A stretch of 64,000 nucleotides of DNA from Dipteronia dyeriana (Eukaryota > Streptophyta > Magnoliopsida > Sapindales > Sapindaceae), in contig CM065300.1 in the NCBI GenBank assembly GCA_032871835.1, forward strand, positions 72,028,017-72,092,016, read 5' to 3'. Shown here piece after piece: positions 46,800 through 56,310 of this stretch. A model generated the notes under the pieces. The model worked only from the letters and a program-made list of their open reading frames with translations. It was not told the origin of the DNA and made no database searches. Every line of letters begins with the position of its first letter. The first letter of the stretch is position 1. Both the position numbers and the translations under genes were made by a program.

Positions 46800-47165
46800 A
46801 TGGGGAATACTGTCATGGCCATTCAGCCATGTACAACTAGCGAGTTGGAACTTGAAAAACCAAGCTGAACAACAAAAAGAGTTGTGTAGGATTACATAAT
46901 GGTAATTGAGATATGGTTAAGGAGATCGAGAATACGCTTGATGTCTTGTTACTGGAAGCAAAGATCAAGGGTTTAGTGGCTGAAAAAGTGGGGAACGAAA
47001 CACAAAATTCTTCCACTTGGAAGCTTCAACGTGGGGGGCTAGAAATGAAATGCGGGGTACTTGGTGTGTTGGTCATCGAGATTTGGAATGTGTGGTGACT
47101 AATTTTAGAAAGCTTTTTCAGGCGTATGAGCCTCTCAGAGATGCCTCGATGATCTAGCGATTACC
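46800..47165 (+). pseudogene. LINE ORF2 fragment right of copia D
   Basis: Continues the LINE at 41986. Across frames it reads EIENTLDVLLLEA, then a W-L-K-K then N-T-K-F-F-H-like segment and VTNFRKLFQAYEPL, which resembles the plant LINE linker before the RT domain (QR..W...GDRNTKFFH). The similarity ends near 47165, with no RT present. Confidence 0.65.
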
Positions 47166-47640
47166 TGGATGCTCCGTTCACAATTGTTAAAATAAACTTT
47201 ACATTTATTTATATTTAGTTTTATAATATTTATATATCAATATTTAATAATTTTATTCGGTTCGGAGTAAGGTAAAACCATTCATGATTTGCTTAATCTC
47301 GATTTTCATTTTTTAAATCATATTTACTTGTCTCAGCAGGATGATTTGACTCAAACACGTGTTTTCGGTTAATTTTCATTTATTTTGAATTTTAAAGCTG
47401 TGTCCACCCATTTTTGTAGTTTTTAGATATGGGGAAGCGTTGAGCACCAAGTGGTCGTTTTCCTTCCTGACGACAGTACAATCCTGAATTTAATTGAAGA
47501 CCGAACTGAGATTGAAATCTAAACTTGAATAAAAAAATTATTTTCAAACATCTGAATATACTGTCATATTGTTTGTTTGTTTGTTTTTAAATAAATCTGT
47601 TTAACAATAAGTAATTTTAATTTTATAACCATATTAGTAT
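47166..47640. other. Unassigned AT-rich sequence
   Basis: No gene or element was recognised; a TTTG run lies near 47570-47588. Confidence 0.55.
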
Positions 47641-47644
47641 TTTT

Positions 47645-47832
47645 TAAAAATGTATTACAACTAGACTACCGAGACTTGCCAAGATCAGATAATACATGTG
47701 TACCCCATGTATCTACTCTCACAAACCGAAAGAAAGATTTTCACACATGCTTCTAAAATATATATGGTGGGATTGAAACCTCTGACTACCAACGTGGAAG
47801 GGATGTGCTTAACCACTTGTTCTAGGAGGTAA
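47645..47832 (-). mobile_element. tRNA-derived SINE (probable)
   Basis: On minus, box A-like AGTGGTTAAGCAC (47817-47805) is followed by box B-like GGTTTCAATCC (47780-47770) at tRNA-like spacing. A tail then passes through TCTGATCTTGGCAAGTCTC to a T-rich end near 47650. These internal RNA polymerase III promoter boxes are the hallmark of tRNA-derived SINEs, which are copied by LINE enzymes. No clear target duplication was found. Several cloverleaf positions differ, so a working tRNA gene is unlikely. Confidence 0.65.
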
Positions 47833-47970
47833 TATGCTTTGTAACCAAATTAATTTAAAGAAACAATTTAACATGTATCATTCTTTATAAGATTTTGTTC
47901 AATTTTTTTTTTTAAAATTCATCAAAGAATACACTCCAAGATGTACATATAATTTAAGAAACCATTTTTA

Positions 47971-48447
47971 GACCATCTCCAACGCATGTGTTATTGTCAA
48001 TGTCAAATTTGGCATCAAAAAGTGTAAAATGCTATATTCGACACAACAATTTAGTATTGTGCATTAATGCACAGTTGCATTTAACATGCTATTTTTTTAT
48101 TTTATTAATTAAAATGATAAAAGTCAATGCTTACTATTAACGTATTTAATAAATTGTTGAAGAATAATCGGATGAAATAGATTTTGATTGAAATATTATT
48201 AATGTACATAAAATTTAAATTAATTTGAATATTTTAAAAAATATATAATGATATTTTTGTAATTAAAAAATGAGTATTTATTGATGTGCCAAATTTGGTA
48301 TGTGCTATATATGTGCCAAATTTGACACACAATATAGCATATGTCAAATTTGGTACAGTATTTAACACTGCATTGAAAAAAGATTTTTACACTTTATACT
48401 AAATTTTAATATTGACATACTAATTTAGTATAGTATTAGAGATGCTC
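47971..48447. mobile_element. Tourist-like MITE
   Basis: Termini GACCATCTCCAAC and, inverted, GAGCATCTCTAAT match in about 10 of 13 positions and resemble the plant GAGCATCTCCAA-type ends. TTA flanks both sides (47968-47970 and 48448-48450), the 3-bp duplication of PIF/Harbinger elements. The interior is largely palindromic (GTCAAATTTGG and GTGTAAAA blocks repeated inverted) and non-coding, so it needs a transposase from elsewhere. Confidence 0.82.
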
Positions 48448-48459
48448 TTAACATTTTTA

Positions 48460-48825
48460 GTGCATATAATTATATGAACGGTGTTATAAATAAAGTGGAT
48501 CCCCACCACTTGACTTTGTGATCCCTACTTGTATCACCGCCTAACAACTCTCTCTTGACTTCATTTCATTGCACAATAGAATTTTGGTTTGCTTTTGCTT
48601 CATGCTCAAGTTAATTAGGTGGAATACTATAACAACTGTCCCTCTAATCTTTGGCTATATATATATATATATATATATATTTCAATTGTAAAATTGGTTG
48701 ATCAGTTTTTGAAAACTCTTGAAATCAATGCAGAAGATAATATATTCTCTCGCTGCTCTTAACTCTCGCCTTTGTTTCTCTTTATTTGTTATTTACTTAA
48801 TTATTTACAATACGTTATCAACATG
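48460..48825 (+). repeat. Probable LTR and primer-binding region of copia E
   Basis: Contains a TA-rich box (48655-48680) and a pyrimidine-rich leader before CGTTATCAACATGAG. No second LTR is in the window, so the borders are approximate. Confidence 0.5.
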
Positions 48826-49399
48826 AGTATAGACTAGGCTTTGCAAGTAGTAATTTTGTTCCATAGAAAGTTCTTAACTATTTTAGCTTTGTTTTGGACC
48901 GAGTCTAGAAATTTCAAAGTGTTCAAATCACTTTCGGAGGATACCGTTGTGTTTCTCTCAGAAATACGATTCTGACACCACTGATCGCTTCTCAAACGGA
49001 GCTTTAACGAACTCTCTAGCTCTAATCAAAGATTGGTCAAACTTAGAAAAATATTTCAGAAAATTTTCTATAGATTTTTCTAAGGAAGAAGACGATGCTA
49101 TACAACAGTAGTACCAAGTCAACGCCCAATCACGCCACATCTACAATATGCCACACCGCTAGTTAGGGAATATTCTGTTTCAACGAGAGCATATTATGTA
49201 ACTGTCAGAGAATATTCCGTTAGCTTAACGGAATATTCTTGAATCAACTCAGTCTAAAAGTGTTTTTATCCAATTCAGTGCAATTTTCATCCATTTTCAA
49301 CCAAGTCGGATCTATTTCTAGCTTTTTTGAACATTCTGGACGTAATTGTGCCATCAGTTTCAGCTAATTCCACTTGTATGTACTGTTTTGACTTATTCA

Positions 49400-50957
49400 A
49401 GCTTTATTAACTCTGTTTTCAGGTGCGATGGAAGATCCAGATCTCTAGCATGATTACGTGCTAGATGTTCAAATAAATTGTTTAAATATTCAGTATTTAT
49501 TTTTATGCAATATATGAAACTGGCTTTGGCTGTGTCTGAGGCTTGGCTTATGCCATGTGTCCAAATAAATTGTTTAATTATTATGTTCTTTAATTATTCG
49601 TATTATTTATACGCAATATATGAGACCTGCTAGACCAACTAACCAGAACTTAAAGTTTTTGGATTTATGATATTTAAATTGGTACGGTTTTGAAAACCGT
49701 CTAGAATCTAGAGTTCTGGATCTAGTGTTATATACATGAATGTCGTACTTCATTATTTGGAACATGAGTTTTCAAACTCGTTCAGAATTTGAGGTTATCT
49801 TATACATATTAAGTGATATGTCAGTCATTTGTGCAAAATGATTTACACATCTCAGCGGGATGGTGAGAGTAAGATCCTAACAAATAATGAAATTGGAAAT
49901 AATATTTTATCCATTTCATATACATCTAACAGGATGCTGTGAGTATCAAAAAAGAGATTTAAGATCATAACGAATAAATGAAATATGAAATAATATTTTA
50001 TCTACTTCATACACATCCAAAAGGATGTTGTGAGTACCAAAAAAGAGATTTATGATCCTAACATATCATTAATTTGAGAAAAAAAATCTACACATCAAGT
50101 AGGATGCCGTAAGTATCATAAAAGGATTTAAGATCCTAATATAACGTATAATGAGATTGTAAAGGTTATTTTTTCCATTTTATACTTGCTCCTGAAGGAG
50201 CAATATCATGAGAGTAAATTTGGAATATTTATATTCATAAGATATCAAAACATACCCTAGGAGTGGATGTTTATAAATGACAAGAGAAAAGAGTTTACAA
50301 AATAAACCTATTAAAAAAAGGGAGATATTATTATCATTTCAGATGAGATATAAAATGACATTACACATAATGTCCATGAAATTCTCAAAAGGGAAATTTA
50401 TGTCTTGCCAAGAGTTCAATGACTTATACAGTTCCGCGGAGTCAGATATATTTTATGAATTTAACTTTACTCTGAGCAAATGTTAATACTGTATTAGGTC
50501 CAATGTCCAAAAAATTCCTAGAAGAGAAATATATGTCTTGCTGAGAGTGCAACAACTCATACAGTTCTGCGGAGTTAGATATATTTTATGAATTTGACTT
50601 TGCTCTGAACAAATGTTAATACTATATCAGGTCCAACTGATCTGATTGAACGATCTGGAAGAGTGAGAATATTGTTATCAAACAATACTAAATTATGTAT
50701 CAATAATACTTGATATTATTCAAGTAGAAAGAAATATGCTTAGTTCAGAGATTTATAAAGTTAATACAGGATCAGATCCAACGGATCTGATCAAAAGCTC
50801 TAGAAGAGCCACAATCTTATTACCAAATCGTATTAAATTGTGTATCGATGATACTGCATATCATTCAAACAAAATATAAATGACTCTTCTTAGTTGCAAA
50901 GATATATGGAGAAACATATATCATATTGAAACTATGAGTAATGAGAATGTTTAATAT
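49400..50957 (+). pseudogene. Copia E gag region (unrecognisable, repeat-rich)
   Basis: By position this should be gag, but no gag motif survives. About four degenerate copies of a ~95-bp unit lie at 49850-50160 (CAGGATGCTGTGAGTATC, GATTTAAGATCCTAA). A ~130-bp block is duplicated at about 50370-50630 (TCTTGCCAAGAGTTCAA / TCTTGCTGAGAGTGCAA). A ~155-bp block with GATCCAACGGATCTGAT is duplicated at about 50630-50920. Confidence 0.6.
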
Positions 50958-51245
50958 ATGTGCATTACTTCTCTTGATTCATGCCAGAAATTCATTATAG
51001 AAAAGCTGCATGATTTATCATATGGATCATATTACACTATTGTAAAAAGTGTAAATGTTTATGCAGTTATAAATCAAAAGATTCCAGATCCAAAAATATT
51101 TTTACTTTGGCGTGACCGTATCAGTCACCCAGAATCTACAATGATGCGTAGAATTATTGAAACTTCTCATGGATATCTATTAAAGAACCAAAAAATTCTT
51201 TATCCAATAAAAACTTATGTACTGCATGTTAATAAGGGAAACTAG
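50958..51245 (+). pseudogene. Copia E pre-integrase zinc region
   Basis: KIFLLWRDRISHPESTMMRR and IIETSHGYLLKNQKIL match the plant copia W-H-D-R-L-G-H-P motif; the first His and Gly are changed (RDRISHP). The following Cys pair is not readable in frame. Confidence 0.8.
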
Positions 51246-51770
51246 CAGTAAAACCATCTTATTCTAAAAGTTGGTTTTGAATCATCATCATGCTTTCAAA
51301 TAATTTAAGGGGATTTATATGGACATATTCATATACCAAATGATCCCTTTCATTATTATATGGTTCTAATTGATGCATCTACGAGATGATAACATATTTG
51401 TTTATTATCAAACATCCATATTACTTGCACTGATTATTAGTTTTTTCTGGTATATTAACTTGATTGAATTTACTAGATATTTGATGAATATTGCAAAACA
51501 GTTGGGATTGATGTTCAACATCTAGTTTTTAGATATACTCAAAAATAAAATGGATCAAGGAAATCACTTATCAAACGTCTCAAGGTAATCGTAAGAACTT
51601 TATTATTTCGATACAATTGCTGACTTCTATATAGAGACTTGCTCACTTTTATGATATTTGATTGTGTTGTATAACTCCTTATTACATTTCTGGCATGATC
51701 TAATATAAGGCTTCTATATCATTATGAGATTAATGTTGATTTTGATTAATCTTCTATTAGATAATTAAAC
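51246..51770 (+). pseudogene. Copia E integrase core (highly decayed)
   Basis: Across frames: GDLYGHIH, FHYYMVLIDAST (first Asp region), EYCKTVGIDVQHL, and IKRLKVIVRTLL after the catalytic Glu region. The second Asp segment appears deleted. Many stops. Confidence 0.75.
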
Positions 51771-52465
51771 TTTTGATAGTTTATATTTTTATGCACAATC
51801 TGCATATTATCATATTGATTAATTTCTAAGTGGGAAAGTCTCTCTAGGAAAGAAAATTAAATGAAAAGTTACTTATATACAAAATAAAGATACCAGTTCA
51901 GTTCTCTATATATATGTGTGTCTCATTTCAATCTTTGTATATCTCAAATACAAAAGAAATTGATCATCAGATGATCATTAATCTGGTATCTGCTATATCA
52001 AAGGTTAACAAGATTTTATAAGTTGTTATCTCATAAATCCCTACGGGTAATTGTTCCTATAGAACAATCAAAGCAAAATACAACAAATAAAGCATCTGAT
52101 GCATATCATAAGCTTGTGAACCTTTATGAAAGGTATTGTAATTGGGATCCCAAGAGTAAATAAAACTCGAGTTATAAATAAATAGACTTTCTCTAAATCA
52201 ACTCTTTAAGAGTTTGATATACCTAAAGAGATACAAGTCTATGAAATAACCGAATCATTTAAAATGGAAGAAATCTCAACAGAGATACATGGATATAGAA
52301 ATTGAGAGAAATTCTATAAATCTTACAAGTCTATGAAATGACTAAAGCCAATAAAATGGAAGTAATCTCAACAGAGATACAAAAGGATATAAATTGAGAA
52401 TATTTCTATAAATCATATGAGAGAAATGTGGAATCATAGGGAAACAATCATTGACGATGTATTTT
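51771..52465 (+). pseudogene. Copia E integrase-RT linker
   Basis: The end of this stretch reads ISINHMREMWNHRETIIDDV (about 52400-52460), the EISI-Y-WNR-IDDIF motif that precedes RT in this copia group. A similar 90-bp block occurs twice (52225-52310 and 52325-52415: GATACAAGTCTATGAAAT / TTACAAGTCTATGAAAT). F cuts the frame at the next codon. Confidence 0.7.
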
Positions 52466-53183
52466 TGTTAGGTTTGTGAGTTTTGTTGGCATTATTCTAT
52501 ATCAAAACAACATTTACTTTGTATTGTTTAGTTGTCTAGGATTCATGATGATTCAAGCATCAAAGAAGAAATGACAACTATTCAAGCAAGTTCAAGTCTT
52601 CAAAGGGAAAAGTGCTTCATGATTCTACAAAGGTATATTAAGACCTTTCTTTTCTCTTTCAAGGCTTAGGCACACACACACAAATCATACATATGTGTCA
52701 CTACATTATTGTGCACCATTTATAACACATTCATACACTTGAAGTTGAATGCTCATGCATTTGGTATGAAAGTAACATGTTTTGGAAAATGCATGATTGG
52801 AGACTATCTCTATGTAGTTTGCATTCTTGTGTGCAATGTGTTTGTTTGTTTATATGTTTGTATAACATGGATATTGAACTTAATTTCAGTCTTAAAACAT
52901 TCTTGATTCAGTTCCGGTCATTTTGGTTACTCATACTATTGATTTCAAGTTCCTAGTCAAAAGTTATGATACTTTCTAGTCATATTGCATACATTGTCTT
53001 CGTCTCTGTATATAGAGTCGAATTCTTTTTTTTCTGGGTTTAGTATCTTATATGTCCATGTCTATGAGAGAGTTATGGTTTGTAACCAGCAAACGGGTTC
53101 AAATTCTGAGTTCAGAGGCCAAAGAACGCGAGAGGAGTGCAAGGGAGGTGCACCATGGCCAAAGGCCATCAAATGGTGCAAGC

Positions 53184-53208
53184 CCGAGATGGCGCGTGGC
53201 CATCTCGG
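53184..53208. repeat. Perfect 10-bp hairpin in element F LTR
   Basis: CCGAGATGGC, loop GCGTG, GCCATCTCGG. It is kept at 62420-62444 and (inverted) 60900-60924 with an identical stem. A nearby ATGGCC-AAA-GGCCAT palindrome is also present. Confidence 0.88.
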
Positions 53209-54339
53209 CCACAACTCCTTGCTTCCCCGAGATGTCCCCGAGCCATCTCAGGGAAGCATTCTCAAAGGGGGGGTAGTTTGGTCCTTTCATGCTCTTTTGT
53301 TCCCTCTCCTTTATGTATCTCTTCTCTCTCTCATTTGAATCTAAGGAAGAAGAATATGTAGAGCAGAAAATTTCCAGGTTTTTTTTTCTCAACTTTGAAT
53401 CACCATATCTCTCTCATCTCTTATCTGATTTGAGTGATTCAAGTTGGAGAAGTTTTGTATTGAAGTCCTTTATCATCTCCAAGCAACCTTGAAGTCATTT
53501 GTTCAAGGTTTCTAGTGGATCGCACCATTTTTGTGACTGTACTCAAAATTGACAAGGTATTAGTTTATCTTTTGATTTCCTTGATTCTAATGTTCAAATA
53601 CCTTGGGTATTCTTCCTACTTGTGTGTATTTGACTTGAACATATGTTGATGAGTGATAGATCTTCAATTAAATGAAAGTTGTGTTTAATTAGATACATGA
53701 TTTTGAGTTAGGTTTCAATCAAACCTATGTTTTCACATGATTGTGAGTTGTATTGTGATAGCATTTTATCTAGGACTATTTGTGCTTTGATTGACTTTAT
53801 TTTCATGATAAATAGTCTCATCATATGCTAGAACTCATTTTTTGAATAGATCTAGGATTAGCACATTTGATTTTATATTTAGAGTCTATTAGAGTTTAAT
53901 TGAATATTTTATGAATATATGCTCTAAATGATTGCTAGAGATTTGATTGATCATATCTTGTGTTTCTAGCATTTTTGTCTTAGTACTAAAGTCTTGAATA
54001 TGTACTTCATGAAAATGTTTATTTCAAGCTTTAGTAACATGAATAAAATCTAGGTTTAAAGTGTGTGTTTGGAAATTTGGCATGCTCTAGATTTTTATTC
54101 ATGCATAAGATCTAGACAATCTTGTTTTATGAACTTTATTGTTTATGCCTAGATCTTTATGGAGTGTACCTAATCCATACATTTCATATGCTCATGCATC
54201 ATCTTGTGTGGTGTCATTTTTGGATTATAAACTAGAAAATATACTGTGTGTGCTCATTGATTAATTCTAGTTTCCATAGAAATTGTTGATCATCTTATTC
54301 TATGTTGTGTGCTTGTTTGTTTTTTGCATTCATGATCAC

Positions 54340-54615
54340 CTAGATGCCTTGTGAGAAGGAAGTCTTGACAATAGGTGTGAGACCTTTGTTGTTGAGCAAG
54401 GAAGTCTTGGCAAGAGGTGGGAGACCTTAGATTGTCAAGCAAGGAAGTCTTGCCTAAGTGAGGATCCAGAAGGGTGAGCAAGGAAGTCTTGACTAGAGTC
54501 TGGATGACTCAGATAGTTGAGCAAGAAGTCTAGCCTAGGGTCATAAGGATCCTAAAGGGTGAGAAAGGAAGTCTTAACAAGAGGTGTGAGGTCTCGGATT
54601 GTTGAGCATGAGGGC
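54340..54615. repeat. About 55-bp tandem repeat in element F LTR
   Basis: Five or six units carrying GAGCAAGGAAGTCTTG(A/G)C, with GTGAGACC or GAGGATCC spacers. Also at about 63590-63850 and, inverted, 59565-59870. Confidence 0.9.
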
Positions 54616-55201
54616 GACTTCTTCATGAGTAGGATATGAGGGTAGTTTCTTAGTGAAGGGGTCACTTGAGAGATTGTACTTTTCTTATCTACTAGTGGAT
54701 TTTGTTTGCCGGTGGTTGCTAACCCGTGGATGTTTCCTCTTTGGAGATTTACCACGTTATATCTTGTGTCAATTTTTCTATATCCCTATCTCTCTTATAT
54801 TGGTAATTGTTATTGGAATAACGTGGATAGAACTTTATATGTAAGTTGACTTCCTTACACAATATTGTTTGTGTATGTTAGATAACTTTGTATCTTGTGA
54901 TATTCCATTCAAGTTGTAAAGTATCACATTGTGATACTCTAAGTACTACTTATGGAATTTTGTCTACATTGAATAAATTTGTTCATAAGATACATTGATT
55001 CTTGTTGTATGTTTTATAGACTAAGAGTGGAGATTTGAGTATACATGAATATATTGTTTTCTCATAACAATCATGTTAAATGTTAATTTGTATGCTTATC
55101 AAGGTTTTGTCACTAGTCTCGAAAGATTTGTCAAAAGTGAGAGACAACCTATTCACCCCCTCTAAGTTGTTTATTATAACCTTGTTCATATTATTTTCAA
55201 C

Positions 55202-55213
55202 TGGTATCAGAGC
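55202..55213 (+). promoter_or_regulatory. Element F primer-binding site
   Basis: TGGTATCAGAGC, identical to the site in element A. Confidence 0.92.
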
Positions 55214-56310
55214 GGGTCACTTAAAGTAGTTAGTGTGATTCGGGATCTACAAGGTTACTTACTAATCATTGATATCAACCTCTAGTCTACAATTGTTTAT
55301 TTTTTGTTGTCTTCCTTCGTTGGTTGTGAAAATGGTTCTTCTTGTTTTATATTTCATTTGTCTACTAACAGTTTTGTTGATAAGTTTGAAAGGAAAGTTA
55401 GTGACAAAAGCAAAGATGAAGAAGCTTTTTCCGGATGATGATCGATCTAGACATGATTACTTGTCTTTGTGACTCAATGAAGAGAATTGCATGTCAAAGA
55501 CCACCAACTTCTACTTGATGGAAAGAGTTCAAACTCTTTACAAGGAAAGAGATTAAGTGTTAAAGTAAGTTGAAGTGAAGAATGAAGTGATCAAATGTCT
55601 AGAAAAGAAGATGGTTGAAGAGGCTCATATGTTAGATAGATTAACAAATGATTTTGCTAATAATTTGTTTTTATTTCTTGAAGGTAATGATCAAAGGCAA
55701 GGAAGAGGAGTTGGCAATCATGAAGGCCAAAGAGTTTTGGTAATCTTCATGGAGATTCAAGGGACTTAAGCATTGTAGATGAGCAAGTGGAGTCTCTTAC
55801 AACTAAAGGCAAGTCACTAAGGAACAAGAGGATTTCAAAGGCCATGTCTTCCAAGGTCAAGTGCAAAATCAAGGAAATTAAAGAGTCTTTACCCTTGGTA
55901 CACTCTCACCTAAATATTAACATCTCGAAATTTATTCCGGTTTGCTATTTTTGCTATACTACCGTGAGTATATTAGACGATACAAACTAGGGAATGTGAT
56001 GCATGCTAATGAGATGTGAAAATCTTCTATGAATGCTTCTTGCATGATAACACTTTGAATTTTGTGTGTGATAATGATAATCGTGTGAAGAAAATATTTG
56101 AGAAGATTTGGGTGAAAATGAGTGTTTCACATGATCATATGTATAGTCTTGATACTATCTTTGTTGATGGCAATAATGATATGTTGGACATGAGTAATAT
56201 CTTTATAGAGAAGATAGTTGATGATTTATCTTCTAGATATATTTTTACCATGAGAAATGATCATGATTTTTGTGAAAGATTCACCCAAGAACAAATGGTT
56301 CAAGGTTGAG
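55214..56310 (+). pseudogene. Element F leader and remnant coding region (unknown)
   Basis: Short frames near 55400-55770 carry charged, lysine-rich helix-like sequence (KKLFPDDDRSRHDYLSL, KNEVIKCLEKKMVEEAH), and may be a gag remnant by position. A frame at 56016-56309 (starting MKIFYECFLHDNTLNF) of 97 codons has no family that I recognise. No zinc knuckle or pol motif is seen. Confidence 0.45.

Larger units (their letters stand above)
48460..52465 (+). mobile_element. Degenerate copia retrotransposon E (left part)
   Basis: An LTR-like leader ends near 48815 with a TACGTTATCAACATGAG site that resembles the ACGTTATCAGCACGA start of one group of plant copia elements. A repeat-rich region, a pre-integrase zinc region, an integrase core and an integrase-RT linker follow, all decayed. 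At 52466 element F interrupts it; RT, RNase H and the 3' LTR are expected beyond F, outside the window. Confidence 0.75.
52466..55199 (+). repeat. Element F 5' LTR (2.7 kb)
   Basis: Begins TGTTAGGTTTGTGAG and ends ATTATTTTCA. The same sequence recurs at 58997-59069 plus 61773-64000 and, inverted, at 59070-61767. It contains a GC-rich hairpin (53184-53208), a tandem repeat (54340-54615) and a CCTATTCACCCCCTCTAAG motif near the end. Open frames inside (such as 53099-53392) lie over the GC-rich island and have no domain. Confidence 0.92.

Noticed and set aside
47770..47817. Functional tRNA gene
   Set aside because: Only the A and B boxes fit; the acceptor stem and anticodon arm cannot be formed convincingly.
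53052..53392. Several open frames on both strands in the F LTR, repeated at 60777-61064 and 62301-62726
   Set aside because: They overlap the GC-rich hairpin island, recur in every LTR copy, and have no start context, domain or conserved frame.
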